64,000 bases of DNA from Providencia sp. PROV188 (GCF_027595165.1 NZ_CP097291.1:1178001-1242000), one strand, 5' to 3'. Positions 20,791-29,976 are shown, counted from the first letter of the stretch. Numbers and translations are program-made. Notes: generated by a model not told the origin, from the letters alone.

Positions 20791-21652
20791 AATAGTCTCC
20801 AAAAATAAAAGTCAAAAAATAAAAATTGGGTGCCTATTTCACTAGGCTCTTAATCTTTTTGTACGATTAATCGACGGTTTAATTAATGGTTAGTAAATAA
20901 ACAATCGGTTAATACACTGTCTAGCCATTAATAATGGTTTTATACGTAACAATCTGATTGGAAATAAAACTAAGATGAATATGAAATTCATTTTCAATCA
21001 GTTTTGCAATTTTATAAGTAATTTTTAAAAGTGGATTTTGAGTGTGAGAATCTACATTTTAGCAGAACAAAATGCCGTGATCATTATCTCAAAAGAGAAA
21101 TATCCCCCATGTTTATCAGCTCACAGTGAATTTTGTAAAATTGTTAATGAAATTTAACTTAGTGCTAGCTATTACTGGTTTTCAACCATATTCATAAAAT
21201 GATTATTCGACAAATTTATTTATATAAAAATACAAAACATTAAAACCGTTATCATGTTAATAAAAAATTTAACGTCAATAAAATGATCAATGACTTGAAA
21301 ATAAAGATGGAAAAACCACGCTATTCCTTGGATGAGTTTCAACTTCATAATTAACGTAACATAATGATATTTATTGTATTTTTGTGATTGCATTAATTGA
21401 TTAATAACGTGATTAATTTTTTTGGTTAATTAATGTTCTTGAGGAATATGTTAATTGTTTTAGGGGATTTAAGATTAGAAATAGAATACTTATTTTTCGT
21501 CACAAAAAATAATAAGAAAACGTTACAAAATATTTGTTAATTAATTGTTTTAATATTTATTTGATAAATTCAAATAAAGTTATTGATGCTAAAAATAAAT
21601 GAAAACAAACTTTGATTTAGCTCAATATTTAATGACGGGAAAAATGAAGGGG
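20791..21652. other. Long AT-rich non-coding interval upstream of sdaC
   Basis: About 860 bases without a credible reading frame lie between sdaC and the ybjG hairpin. The stretch is very AT-rich with many A and T runs. A loose CRP-like element, CGTGA-N6-TCTCA, lies near 21077. I see no small RNA with promoter and terminator. Its size suggests complex control of sdaC or a decayed gene. Confidence 0.6.
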
Positions 21653-21685
21653 AAAGTACTGACACTAATAATAGGTCAGTACTTT
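21653..21685 (-). terminator. Hairpin at the 3' end of ybjG
   Basis: AAAGTACTGAC (21653-21663) pairs perfectly with GTCAGTACTTT (21675-21685). It lies 10 bases beyond the ybjG stop on the - strand; the T run is only the three T of the stem, so termination is likely but not certain. Confidence 0.6.
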
Positions 21686-21695
21686 AAATCACCAA

Positions 21696-22304
21696 TTAAG
21701 GTTGCATCCATCCTTTGCGAATGAGAGAACCAAATACGAGGTGGTAAAGACGAGTGATTGGCTGCTGAATAACACTGCCGCCCACAGCCCAAATCAGCTG
21801 AGATAAACCGCAAGAAATAGCACCTAAGATAAATGCACCAATCATGTCTAACGGCCAGTGAACGCCAAGATAAATACGAGACCATGCAATAACGATGGCA
21901 GGAACCATAAACACGAAGCCAACCCACGTTCTTAGCCAGAATAAGAAAGCAAAAACAAAGGTAAAGACGATAGTTCCATGGTTACTCGGAAAAGAAGGTG
22001 TTGCGTCGTGATCTAAGAAATTAGAACCAATTCCCATCACAAAAGGGCGTTCATGTGGCGCAAAATAACCAATCAACCAAGAAATCACTAAACCAATAAC
22101 AATGGCGTAAGCCGTTTTACAGGCAAAGGCACGTTGGCGAGTCATATTTGGCTGTGCACCCCAAAACCAGCATGCAACAGTAAATAGCGGAAAAATAAGG
22201 ATCAAGCGTTTGGCGATCACCGTGGCTAACGCAATAGTACCACTTGCGGACTCAGGCGTTGCGTTGATCAGATTAAAAAGATCCAGATTTAGTTGTTCCA
22301 GCAC
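21696..22304 (-). CDS. ybjG: Undecaprenyl-diphosphatase, PAP2 type
   Basis: This 202-residue membrane phosphatase recycles undecaprenyl pyrophosphate to the monophosphate carrier used for peptidoglycan and other envelope polymers. Start chosen: GTG at 22302-22304, which gives MLEQLNLDLFNLINATP, matching E. coli YbjG from its first residue. A GAGG site lies 10 bases upstream. The in-frame start at 22352 would run toward rybB and is not supported. PAP2 motifs are visible: PHERPF, PSFPSNHG with catalytic His, and SRIYLGVHWPLDM with His and Asp. Several membrane spans alternate with these periplasmic loops. The C-terminal IRKGW is shared with YbjG. Confidence 0.93.
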   Translation of the reverse strand: MLEQLNLDLFNLINATPESASGTIALATVIAKRLILIFPLFTVACWFWGAQPNMTRQRAFACKTAYAIVIGLVISWLIGYFAPHERPFVMGIGSNFLDHDATPSFPSNHGTIVFTFVFAFLFWLRTWVGFVFMVPAIVIAWSRIYLGVHWPLDMIGAFILGAISCGLSQLIWAVGGSVIQQPITRLYHLVFGSLIRKGWMQP

Positions 22305-22488
22305 GATCGGAGTACCTCGGACATTAGTTCTCAAGAAGACGGGACATAGCAATGGGAAGGGGGTGAATCAAGACACGCTCTAGACCTTGCTACTCAAGCT
22401 GACAAATTTACTTTTTGTTAAACATTAACTCAATCAATATTTGCTCAATAACAGTGATTTATCAGGGCAATGCAAAAGTTCTAGACAC

Positions 22489-22564
22489 AAAAAACCCGAT
22501 AGCATGAAAGAATCAAATGGCTATCGGGCTCCTCAATATGGGGACATCAAAGAAAAGCAGTGGC
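22489..22564 (-). ncRNA. rybB: RybB small regulatory RNA
   Basis: The - strand from 22564 reads GCCACTGCTTTTCTTTGATG, identical to the start of E. coli RybB as I recall it. It continues TCCCCAT..TTG.GGAGCCC and then a terminator stem CCCGATAGC/GCTATCGGG (22528-22520 with 22503-22495) with six T residues. The 5' end is the seed that base-pairs with outer-membrane protein mRNAs. The RNA acts with Hfq to lower porin synthesis under envelope stress. Only the terminator stem and loop have diverged from E. coli, as expected. It lies between grxA and ybjG, the same neighbourhood as in E. coli, and has a sigma-E-like promoter at the right distance. Confidence 0.95.
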
Positions 22565-22569
22565 ACTAA

Positions 22570-22597
22570 TTAAGACTACGGCAAAGGAGGAAAGTTC
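22570..22597 (-). promoter_or_regulatory. Sigma-E promoter of rybB
   Basis: On the - strand, GAACTT (22597-22592) and TCTTAA (22575-22570) are 16 bases apart, as in sigma-E promoters. The predicted RybB start at 22564 lies 5 bases further on. RybB is a known sigma-E regulon member. Confidence 0.85.
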
Positions 22598-22664
22598 TCT
22601 CGGTGATCAGAAAAAGTGCAATTTTTGATGAAAATATTTTTGCATAGCACAAAAAGAAAAAATA

Positions 22665-22695
22665 AAGCCCCAAATGATAGGCTCATCTGGGGCTT
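22665..22695 (-). terminator. Rho-independent terminator of grxA
   Basis: On the - strand GCCCCAGATGA pairs with TCATTTGGGGC (22693-22683 with 22677-22667, one mismatch) and is followed by TTTATTTTTTC. Confidence 0.92.
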
Positions 22696-22723
22696 TATAA
22701 AAGAAAATGTCTTGTAAGATTGA

Positions 22724-22987
22724 TTACTTATACAGGCTCAGATTTTCTTTAGCGTATGCTTCAAAATCAGTGCAACCACCGATGTGTTTCTCATCGATAA
22801 AGATTTGAGGAACGGTTTCTACAGTTTTACCAACGGTTTTAGATAAGTCTTCTTTAGAGATACCTTCCGCTTGGATATCAACATAGCGATAATCGAAGTC
22901 GTCACGTTCATTTTTCAGTTTTTCTGCAAGTTCTTTAGCACGAACACAGTATGGGCAACCAGGGCGACCAAAAATAACAGTGTACAT
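22724..22987 (-). CDS. grxA: Glutaredoxin 1
   Basis: This 87-residue thioredoxin-fold protein has the CPYC active site (residues 11-14 of MYTVIFGRPGCPYCVRAKELAEKL), the cis-Pro TVPQIF, and the glutathione-binding GGCTDFEAY. It reduces disulfides, notably in ribonucleotide reductase and OxyR, using glutathione in the cytosol. It is divergent from ybjC as in E. coli. E. coli grxA is activated by OxyR; I could not make out a convincing OxyR site in the 190-base spacer. A clear ribosome site (AAGGAG) lies ahead of ATG. Confidence 0.97.
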   Translation of the reverse strand: MYTVIFGRPGCPYCVRAKELAEKLKNERDDFDYRYVDIQAEGISKEDLSKTVGKTVETVPQIFIDEKHIGGCTDFEAYAKENLSLYK

Positions 22988-23179
22988 AATATCTCCTTAA
23001 ATTTAGAACTCAGATTTTAATGACTATTCAGATACGAAATAATAATGCCCAATACTATGCCAACATCAGCTTCTAAATAAAAGTTGAATTTTCCTTTCAT
23101 AGCTATAGGCAGTATATATAATTTGCTAGAGGTGGTGACGATACTGTCAGTATAAGGCAATAAAACGAAGGAAAACATC

Positions 23180-23536
23180 ATGGAACAACAGCAAAAACCC
23201 ACAAAAGAGACTAAAGGGACGATGCGCTCATTAGCGGATATGCCAAAACCCGTTCTTTTTCTTGAGGGTATCGGAATATTATTACTAATCACCGTATTAC
23301 TTGCTACTAATGACTATATTACGCTGCCGGAATGGCTAGCCAGCTCTGGCGCGATTGTTTCTATGGTGCTGGTCGGGATGGGCTGCTTAATTCCGGCGAT
23401 GATTAATATTATTTGGCGAGCCGTGCATGGTCTTACCTTTTTGGGAATTGATAATAAATCGGGTGGCGCGAGTCGTGACCGTCGTAATCAACCAAAAGAG
23501 ACGACGCGAGATGATGATAAACCAGACGAAAAGTAG
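23180..23536 (+). CDS. ybjC: YbjC-like DUF1418 inner-membrane protein
   Basis: This is a 118-residue protein with two hydrophobic segments (about 26-46, LFLEGIGILLLITVLLAT, and 58-80, SGAIVSMVLVGMGCLIPAMIN) and a charged hydrophilic tail rich in Asp, Lys and Arg. The block MPKPVLFLEGIGILLL and its position divergent from grxA match E. coli YbjC (DUF1418). The N terminus is longer than in E. coli by about 13 residues; the ATG at 23180 has GAAGGAAAA before it, which supports it. Function is unknown. In E. coli nfsA and rimK follow; here they are absent. Confidence 0.82.
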   Translation: MEQQQKPTKETKGTMRSLADMPKPVLFLEGIGILLLITVLLATNDYITLPEWLASSGAIVSMVLVGMGCLIPAMINIIWRAVHGLTFLGIDNKSGGASRDRRNQPKETTRDDDKPDEK

Positions 23537-23695
23537 AGCAGGGCATGGTTTTACTGGTGTTTAGATTGGCTATGTGTGAAAATTGTCCGCTTTCTATTTG
23601 TTAGACTGAATGATTTGTTAGTATGAGTGCTTGGTTGGCATGAATATGGTTATTTTTGGTATATCGCTATTTTGAGTTGAAGAAGGTTATTGCTC

Positions 23696-24214
23696 ATGGA
23701 TTCTATTTGTTACCCAGATATCTCACAGCTGCGAGAGTGGCTAGACCAACTCAAAACGTCTTATTTCGAGTGTGATTCTTGTGCTGCTTTGCATCTCCCT
23801 CATATGCAAAATATTGATGGGATCTTTGATGCTAAATTAGACATTATTAATAATGTGTTAGTACTCTCAGCATTGGCAGAACTTAAACCTACCGCGATTA
23901 TTACGCTGGTGGCAAATATTAGCCAAATTAACGCCAGTTCATTAACGGCAAAAGTTTTTCTCGAAATTAATAATGAAAATCTACCTAAGTTGGTGGTTAG
24001 CCAATCATTTTCGTTAGAAGCCGGAATTACTTATCGCCAATTTAGCCATTTCTTACAGCAGGCCGAAGAGCAAATTTCCGGTATTGTGTTTGAAATTTTC
24101 AGTAATAATCTACTGTATGCAAACCAAGATGAGTATGAAGAGTTAGAGTCGGATGATAATGATGACGACACTGAATCCGACCTTGATGATAAACCTTCTG
24201 TAATTATTCACTAA
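23696..24214 (+). CDS. ybjN: YbjN family protein
   Basis: This 172-residue cytosolic protein aligns with E. coli Ybj[67 protein letters not shown] and [19 protein letters not shown]. Its fold resembles type III secretion chaperones, and in E. coli it influences motility and stress phenotypes; the mechanism is unsettled. Start ATG at 23696 follows AGAAGG; the TTG two codons upstream is not favoured. The C-terminal tail here is longer and very acidic ([20 protein letters not shown]). Confidence 0.92.
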   Translation: MDSICYPDISQLREWLDQLKTSYFECDSCAALHLPHMQNIDGIFDAKLDIINNVLVLSALAELKPTAIITLVANISQINASSLTAKVFLEINNENLPKLVVSQSFSLEAGITYRQFSHFLQQAEEQISGIVFEIFSNNLLYANQDEYEELESDDNDDDTESDLDDKPSVIIH

Positions 24215-24221
24215 ATACCCT

Positions 24222-25349
24222 ATGCATTGTGAAAAATATTTGGCAGGAGAATGTCGCTCCTGTCAGTGGCTAGAATTATCGCCAGAACAGCAAATTGCCC
24301 GTAAACAAGATAATCTGCAATCGTTATTGCCTTCTTTGGCATCATCTATATTTTTGGCACCCGTGATGGGACCATTTGAAGGATTTCGAAATAAAGCCAA
24401 AATGGTTGTCAGTGGTAGCGTTGAAAAGCCAATTTTGGGTATTGTTAACCGTGAAGGTGACGCCGTCAGTTTAACGGAGTGCCCGTTATATCCCTCTGAA
24501 TTTTCGCAAATCTTCGCGCAGCTTATTCCCTTTATCGCTAGAGCTGGGTTAACCCCCTATAACATTGAGCGTAAGCGTGGAGAGCTAAAATATATTTTGC
24601 TGACACAAAGCTGGCATACCAAACAATTTATGTTGCGCTTTGTCTTGCGTTCCGATAAAAAAATCGAGCAATTACAGAAAGCATTACCTTGGTTACAAGA
24701 AAAATTGCCGCAATTAGCCGTGATCACCGCCAATATTCAGCCCGTACATATGGCTATTTTAGAAGGTGAACAAGAAGTTATGTTCACTGAGCAACATGTG
24801 TTGCGGGATGAATTTAACCAAGTTCCTCTGTTTATTCGTCCGCAAAGTTTTTTCCAAACTAATCCTATCGTGGCATCTCAGTTATATCAAACTGCACGAG
24901 AGTGGGTAAAAGAATTGAATATCACTAGCTTATGGGATCTATTTTGTGGCGTGGGTGGCTTTGGTTTGCATTGCGCGGATAAGACGATCAAACTAATGGG
25001 GATTGAGATTAGTGCGCCAGCTATTGAGTGTGCTCGTCAGTCTGCCCAAGAGCTAGGTTTGCAGCACGTTGAGTTCCAAGCGTTAGATTCAACAAATTTT
25101 GCCACCAGCCGCCAAGATATTCCCGATTTAGTGCTGGTGAATCCACCTCGCCGTGGTATCGGTAAGAATTTATGCAATTATTTATCTGATATGCATCCTG
25201 AGTATATTCTCTATTCTAGCTGTAATGCCCAAACTATGGCGCAAGACTTTGAATTATTATCAGGATACGAAGTTTGCAAAATTCAACTGTTTGATATGTT
25301 TCCGCATACTGCACACTATGAAGTATTGAGTTTATTGAAGCGAAAATAG
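24222..25349 (+). CDS. rlmC: 23S rRNA (uracil(747)-C(5))-methyltransferase
   Basis: RlmC (375 residues) methylates U747 of 23S rRNA with S-adenosylmethionine. The N-terminal Cys cluster C..GECRSCQW with a later C in LTECPLY forms the iron-sulfur site. [12 protein letters not shown] and [10 protein letters not shown] are family blocks. The Rossmann methyltransferase motif is [16 protein letters not shown], followed by [11 protein letters not shown] and the nucleophile stretch [13 protein letters not shown]; the final [16 protein letters not shown] is diagnostic. It lies 7 bases after ybjN and is probably co-transcribed. In E. coli potFGHI lies between these genes. Confidence 0.97.
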   Translation: MHCEKYLAGECRSCQWLELSPEQQIARKQDNLQSLLPSLASSIFLAPVMGPFEGFRNKAKMVVSGSVEKPILGIVNREGDAVSLTECPLYPSEFSQIFAQLIPFIARAGLTPYNIERKRGELKYILLTQSWHTKQFMLRFVLRSDKKIEQLQKALPWLQEKLPQLAVITANIQPVHMAILEGEQEVMFTEQHVLRDEFNQVPLFIRPQSFFQTNPIVASQLYQTAREWVKELNITSLWDLFCGVGGFGLHCADKTIKLMGIEISAPAIECARQSAQELGLQHVEFQALDSTNFATSRQDIPDLVLVNPPRRGIGKNLCNYLSDMHPEYILYSSCNAQTMAQDFELLSGYEVCKIQLFDMFPHTAHYEVLSLLKRK

Positions 25350-25354
25350 TGATT

Positions 25355-25384
25355 AAAATAGATAGGTTTACGCCTATCTATTAT
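25355..25384. terminator. Hairpin between rlmC and the C58-like gene
   Basis: AATAGATAGG (25357-25366) pairs perfectly with CCTATCTATT (25373-25382) around TTTACG. It overlaps the stop codon of the - strand gene. T runs are short, so it is a probable bidirectional terminator. Confidence 0.6.
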
Positions 25385-26774
25385 GAATTTCCCCATATTT
25401 ATCAATAGACAAATTACCTTTTGTGTTCTTTATTAATGGGAGATTTTCAGTAATAGTTGAAATCATTTTTTTAACGTCAGTTTCATTTGAATCGAGATTC
25501 CATTTTTTTAGTCCCTTATAAATGGTGATTTTGGTTATATTACTTATTAAGTCATGGCTTTTCAGTTTTATTTTGAAATTATTGGGTAATACTATATTTG
25601 CTTTATTTTTTATGAGTGCATTTTTTATATTAGTTTGAATATCTTCATCAGAAAATTCAGGTAAGCTAAGTTTGTTTTGACTGTTGGCTCTTTTATCAAT
25701 TATGCGGACATTAAGTAATGTATGACCAGCATAAGAATGCTCAGTTTGATCATTGGTACTAAATTCATTGAAAAATTGAGATAATTGTTTGAAAAACCTG
25801 TAGCTATCTTCATCAAATAAAATGCCATTGTTTGGATCAAAAAATGTATATACTACTTTCTTGTTATTACTTTTGGCAGAAATAGCCATACAGTGGCCGA
25901 TTGTTTCTACAAGAGAATAATAATAACCTTTGCTTTTTATTGATTCATCGATATCCATTTCTATATCAGCTAGTGTTTTTAACTCGCCATAATGATTGAT
26001 ATTTTGTCTATTTTCCAGTGGTTGTGTATTATCGTCGATTAATCCTGCGCGAATTTGTCTATCAACGGAGATTAGCCCCATTCTGTCTAACTCAAATTTT
26101 AAAAAGGCAATCAAAATTAAATGGGCATCATCTGTTGTTAACGGCATTCTATAGGATAATTTTTCTCTTATTGGTGCTATTTCTTCCTGGGATAAATGCA
26201 AGCAACTGGAGCCGTTTCTATCCAGTATTTTTTTTATAAAAAATACTAAATTGGCAAGGGAATCATAGCCAATGATAAATTTATCGGGGTCACTCAATAT
26301 TTTAGTGATCTCAGGTAGTTGAAGTAAGTTAGCCAAATACACAATATTTTCTTCCTGAGCACTTATCTCTCTAAGTGTGAGGTTCTTTATATCGAATAAT
26401 AGATTATCCAATGCAATAGTATTTGAATAATCTATTTGTTCATTGACGGCTTGGTGCATTAAAACATTAAATTCTGAGAGTTTGACATTTTTAATGAAAT
26501 TTAAAAGATACTCATCGAGTGTATTTTGAGGCTCTTCATAATGGGCTAAAGTGTCAAAGGACTCATTTATCTTCTCTATATATTGCGTGCCACGGTTATT
26601 GTTCTCATGCAGCAGAAAACAAGTGGAAAGACCACGGCAAATACCTGCTTGAATAGGGCTAATATTTGATACTTTGACAAGCTTATTCTGAAATAGATCG
26701 GGGATATTCGTTGCTATGTAATTAACAATAGGTTCTTGTTGAAAAGGAACGGAAAAATTAATTTGTGTAATCAT
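25374..26774 (-). CDS. YopT-like (peptidase C58) cysteine protease homologue, candidate effector
   Basis: This 466-residue protein has three blocks in the order and context of C58 proteases (YopT, AvrPphB, LopT). They are AGICRGLSTCFLL with Cys46, TIGHCMAISAK with His294, and YTFFDPNNGILF with Asp313; the small-x-Cys-x-x-Leu and FFDPNxG contexts are typical. YopT cleaves prenylated Rho GTPases inside host cells. The region between Cys and His is longer here than in YopT and helical-looking. No Sec signal is seen, which would fit a translocated effector or a cytosolic toxin. No chaperone, secretion or immunity gene lies next to it. The coding DNA is strikingly AT-rich against its neighbours, suggesting transfer. 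Family membership is inference from motifs. Confidence 0.72.
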   Translation of the reverse strand: MITQINFSVPFQQEPIVNYIATNIPDLFQNKLVKVSNISPIQAGICRGLSTCFLLHENNNRGTQYIEKINESFDTLAHYEEPQNTLDEYLLNFIKNVKLSEFNVLMHQAVNEQIDYSNTIALDNLLFDIKNLTLREISAQEENIVYLANLLQLPEITKILSDPDKFIIGYDSLANLVFFIKKILDRNGSSCLHLSQEEIAPIREKLSYRMPLTTDDAHLILIAFLKFELDRMGLISVDRQIRAGLIDDNTQPLENRQNINHYGELKTLADIEMDIDESIKSKGYYYSLVETIGHCMAISAKSNNKKVVYTFFDPNNGILFDEDSYRFFKQLSQFFNEFSTNDQTEHSYAGHTLLNVRIIDKRANSQNKLSLPEFSDEDIQTNIKNALIKNKANIVLPNNFKIKLKSHDLISNITKITIYKGLKKWNLDSNETDVKKMISTITENLPLIKNTKGNLSIDKYGEIHNR

Positions 26775-26896
26775 CTCGATAGCCTTATTTAATCGGTATA
26801 ATTTTGCAATGATTCATGCTACCAATACAAAAAAGGTCTATCTTTCAAAAAGCAATATAATATATAGAAATGATTTGCCATATATGTTTTTCATAC

Positions 26897-26926
26897 AAAA
26901 AAGCTTGGCATAAGACCAAGCTTTTT
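26897..26926 (-). terminator. Terminator of the art operon
   Basis: AAGCTTGG (26901-26908) pairs with CCAAGCTT (26916-26923), flanked by A residues on the left and T residues on the right. It lies 25 bases beyond the artM stop on the - strand. Confidence 0.88.
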
Positions 26927-26950
26927 CATTTAAAAACAATCTGTTAACTT

Positions 26951-27619
26951 TTAGCTGCGATGTTCAAAAGCCAGTGCTTTACGCTCAATCAGACGCATAA
27001 TTAACGTCAGAATCGCATTCACCACAAGATAGATAATCCCTGCCGCGACAAACGCCATGACATCCCATGTCTGCCCAAATACTTGGCTACTGTAGCCCAT
27101 AATATCCAGCATCGTAATGGTACTGGCGAGAGAGGTACTTTTGAAAATCAGTACGACTTCGTTGGAATAGGATGAAAGTGAACGTTTAAACGCATAAGGA
27201 AGAATAATCCGCATAGTTTGCAGCTTATTCATACCCAGCGCTTGGCAAGACTGCCACTGACCTGACGGAATGGCTTTTACCGCGCCATGGAATAACAGTG
27301 TGGAATAGGCTGCACTGTTTAATGCTAATGCCACCATCGCACAAACCCAAGGCGTCGAAATAAACTCCCACAGCATAGGGTAATCTTGCAGTGACTTAAA
27401 TTGGCTCGGGCCATTATAAATCAAGAAGAATTGCACTAATAACGGCGTACCCGTGAATAGGGTGATATACACCTTAACCGCTTGTGAAATGACGGGAGTT
27501 TTGAGGGATAAGATCAGCGTAAAGAAGATGGCTAAGATAAAAGCCACCAATAATGCACTGAAGGTCAGTGACAAGCTGGTTGGTAATCCCGGTAATATTT
27601 GTAGAATTAAATCGATCAT
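26951..27619 (-). CDS. artM: Arginine ABC transporter permease ArtM
   Basis: This 222-residue inner-membrane permease is of the polar amino-acid (HisMQ) type with about five spans. It shows [21 protein letters not shown] near the first loops and the ABC-coupling EAA-like loop [50 protein letters not shown]. It pairs with ArtQ to form the channel for arginine import. Its start overlaps the end of artQ by four bases (ATGA), a sign of coupled translation. It is the last gene of the unit, before a strong terminator. Confidence 0.95.
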   Translation of the reverse strand: MIDLILQILPGLPTSLSLTFSALLVAFILAIFFTLILSLKTPVISQAVKVYITLFTGTPLLVQFFLIYNGPSQFKSLQDYPMLWEFISTPWVCAMVALALNSAAYSTLLFHGAVKAIPSGQWQSCQALGMNKLQTMRIILPYAFKRSLSSYSNEVVLIFKSTSLASTITMLDIMGYSSQVFGQTWDVMAFVAAGIIYLVVNAILTLIMRLIERKALAFEHRS

Positions 27620-28356
27620 TTCGCATCACTCCGTTCAAAACGCGTGGTGCGCAGTTCAATACGTTTTAGCACCAATTGGCTTAATAGGGTGATAGCGAGG
27701 TAAATCAGTCCCACAATAGCGTACCAAGTAAATGGTTCATGGGTACGATTCACAATGGTTTTAGTTTGTAGCATTAAGTCATTGACGCTAATTAAGGAGA
27801 CTAACGCGGTATCTTTGAGTAACACTAACCATTGGTTACCTAAGCCGGGCAGGGCATGGCGCCACATTTGCGGCATGATATAGCGAAAGAAAATGGTGCG
27901 TTTGCTTAATCCAAGTGCTAATCCCGCTTCCCATTGACCATAAGGTACGGCTTTCAAGGCACCACGCAAGGTCTGGGAGGCGTAAGATGCATATAACAGC
28001 GCGAGCGCAACTACACCACAGAAGAATGGTGTGTAGTCAAATTCGCCGCTATCAGCAAAGAAAATGCTCGGGTCAATTTGGAAAGTACCTTGCCAGAAGC
28101 CTAAGTTAATGGCGATACCATCACCTAACAGGTTAATAAGCTGGAGGGTTCCAAAATAGACAAACAGCACCACCAGTAGTTCAGGTAAACCACGGATCAG
28201 CGTGACCCAGCAGGTTCCTAAAAAGGCGAGAGGTTTGAACCGAACAGATTCCCACGCGGTAAATAGCATCGCGAGAACCAATCCAAGGACTAGTGCTAAA
28301 ACGGCAAGGCCGACGGTAATACCGGCGGCACTTGCTAAAAAGAATAAATCATTCAT
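27616..28356 (-). CDS. artQ: Arginine ABC transporter permease ArtQ
   Basis: This 246-residue permease has [16 protein letters not shown] at its start, [21 protein letters not shown] as the conserved first cytoplasmic-side block, and the EAA loop [55 protein letters not shown]. It forms a heterodimer with ArtM. It begins 12 bases after the binding-protein gene stop and overlaps artM. Order artP-artI-artQ-artM equals that of E. coli. Confidence 0.96.
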   Translation of the reverse strand: MNDLFFLASAAGITVGLAVLALVLGLVLAMLFTAWESVRFKPLAFLGTCWVTLIRGLPELLVVLFVYFGTLQLINLLGDGIAINLGFWQGTFQIDPSIFFADSGEFDYTPFFCGVVALALLYASYASQTLRGALKAVPYGQWEAGLALGLSKRTIFFRYIMPQMWRHALPGLGNQWLVLLKDTALVSLISVNDLMLQTKTIVNRTHEPFTWYAIVGLIYLAITLLSQLVLKRIELRTTRFERSDAK

Positions 28357-28368
28357 TAATTATATCGA

Positions 28369-29112
28369 CTACTGTTGAAACCATTTTTTATGGATAGCAT
28401 CGTAGGTGCCATCGGCTTTAACTTCAGATAAGGCTTTGTTCATTTTATCCAGCAACTCTTTGTTGCCTTTACGAACCGCGATACCTAAACCAATGCCAAA
28501 GTATTGTGGATCGGTCACTTTGTCGCCCACAGCCGCTAAGTTTTCATTACCTTTCGCTTTTAACCATTCATCAGCAACGGCTGTGTCACCGAATACCGCA
28601 TTAATACGACCGTTTTGCAGATCTAAAATGGCAGATTGGTAGTTATCATAAGGGACAACCGTCATATCTTTATGTTGTTCCAGAATGTATTTCTGGTGTG
28701 TGGTACCGTTTTGTACCCCGATTTTTTTACCTTTTAACTGGTCAACGGCAGTAATCTTATCTTTTACTGCAATAAACTCAGCGGAGTTCGGATAGTAAGT
28801 TTCGGTGAAATCCACTTGTTGTTGACGCTCAGGGGTAATATCGATACCCGCCATTAACGCTTCAAAGCGACGGAATTTCAGGCTTGGAATTAAGCTATCA
28901 AAAGATTGGTGTGTGAATGTGCAGGTTGCATTCATTTTTTCACACATTGCATTTGCCAGATCTACGTCAAAACCTACGATTTGGTTGTTTTTATCAAACA
29001 TTTCAAACGGGGCGTAAGTTGCTTCAGTTGCAAAACGGATGGTCTCTTTTTCCGCCGCCGCCGCAGATAGGGTTACAGCGCCTAATAATGTAGCTAATAA
29101 TAATTTTTTCAT
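28369..29112 (-). CDS. artI: Arginine-binding periplasmic protein of the Art transporter
   Basis: This 247-residue type II solute-binding protein has a signal peptide (MKKLLLATLLGAVTLSAAAA-EK). The ligand-binding blocks are FATEATYAPFEMFDKNNQIVGFDVDLANAMC, FDSLIPSLKFRRFEALMAGIDITPER, GVQNGTTHQKYI and GDTAVADEW. The ETIRFATEA opening and LKFRRxEAxMAG are closer to ArtI than ArtJ of E. coli, and its place between artP and artQ supports artI; many pipelines would name it artJ. It carries arginine to ArtQM in the periplasm. Confidence 0.9.
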   Translation of the reverse strand: MKKLLLATLLGAVTLSAAAAEKETIRFATEATYAPFEMFDKNNQIVGFDVDLANAMCEKMNATCTFTHQSFDSLIPSLKFRRFEALMAGIDITPERQQQVDFTETYYPNSAEFIAVKDKITAVDQLKGKKIGVQNGTTHQKYILEQHKDMTVVPYDNYQSAILDLQNGRINAVFGDTAVADEWLKAKGNENLAAVGDKVTDPQYFGIGLGIAVRKGNKELLDKMNKALSEVKADGTYDAIHKKWFQQ

Positions 29113-29148
29113 TGCTTAATCCTATATCTATTAGTGGGACAGAATCTA

Positions 29149-29877
29149 TTAATGGGATAGATAATTTGCAAATGCTTCGGTTTGAGGTGCAGCGAAGTGG
29201 CTAGCATCTCCTTGCTCTACAATATGACCGTTTTCCATATAGACCACACGGCTTGCGGTTTTACGGGCAATTTCAACTTCATGGGTCACGATAACTTGGG
29301 TGATCCCTGTTGCTGAAAGTTCACGAATAATGTCTACCACTTGCGCTGTAATTTCAGGGTCAAGTGCGGCTGTTGGTTCATCAAATAACAGAACTTGAGG
29401 TTCCATCATCAAGGCGCGAGCAATCGCGACACGTTGTTGCTGTCCACCGGATAAATGCAGGGGATAACGGTCAGCAAATTGCGATAAACGTAAGCGCTCT
29501 AACAGCTTAGCGGCTTTTTCTTGTGCTTGCTGTTTGGATAGCTTCAAAACGCGGCATGGCGCTTCAATCAGGTTATCCATCACACTTAAATGAGGCCAGA
29601 GATTATATTGTTGGAAAACCATACCTACATTTTGGCGCAGATCGCGAATGGCTTTCGCATCTGGTGTTTTGGCAAAATCAAAAGTATGGTTGGCAACATT
29701 GAGTTGACCTGAACGTGGCATTTCTAGCAGGTTCAGTACGCGCAGTAAGGAGCTTTTACCTGCGCCACTTGGCCCGAGTAATACCATGGTTTCACCAGCA
29801 GAGCACTCTAAGTTGATATCAAAGAGTGCCTGATGGTTACCGTAGAAACAGTTTATGTTTTTTAATTGAATGCTCAT
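29149..29877 (-). CDS. artP: Arginine ABC transporter ATP-binding protein
   Basis: ArtP (242 residues) drives the transporter from the cytosolic side. Start ATG at 29875-29877 ([21 protein letters not shown]) matches E. coli ArtP exactly in length; a TTG three codons upstream is ignored. Walker A is GPSGAGKSS, the Q loop [14 protein letters not shown], the signature [15 protein letters not shown], Walker [15 protein letters not shown] and the switch His in VTHEVEIA. It is the first gene of artPIQM. Two palindromes upstream may be ArgR boxes. Confidence 0.97.
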   Translation of the reverse strand: MSIQLKNINCFYGNHQALFDINLECSAGETMVLLGPSGAGKSSLLRVLNLLEMPRSGQLNVANHTFDFAKTPDAKAIRDLRQNVGMVFQQYNLWPHLSVMDNLIEAPCRVLKLSKQQAQEKAAKLLERLRLSQFADRYPLHLSGGQQQRVAIARALMMEPQVLLFDEPTAALDPEITAQVVDIIRELSATGITQVIVTHEVEIARKTASRVVYMENGHIVEQGDASHFAAPQTEAFANYLSH

Positions 29878-29925
29878 GCTTACCAATAATATCTAAATTA
29901 ACTACCCGCGATATTAATCCTGTAA

Positions 29926-29955
29926 GCATATTTATGCAATGTTTTATGCATAAAA
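29926..29955 (-). promoter_or_regulatory. Possible ArgR operator pair upstream of artP
   Basis: Two palindromes lie about 50-75 bases before the artP start: GCATATTTATGC (29926-29937) and TTTTATGCATAAAA (29942-29955). They resemble half-sites of ARG boxes, and art genes of E. coli are repressed by ArgR. Their centre spacing, about 17 bases, is shorter than the usual 21, so the call is weak. Confidence 0.35.
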
Positions 29956-29976
29956 ATTTGGTTTTTTACGCTAAAT

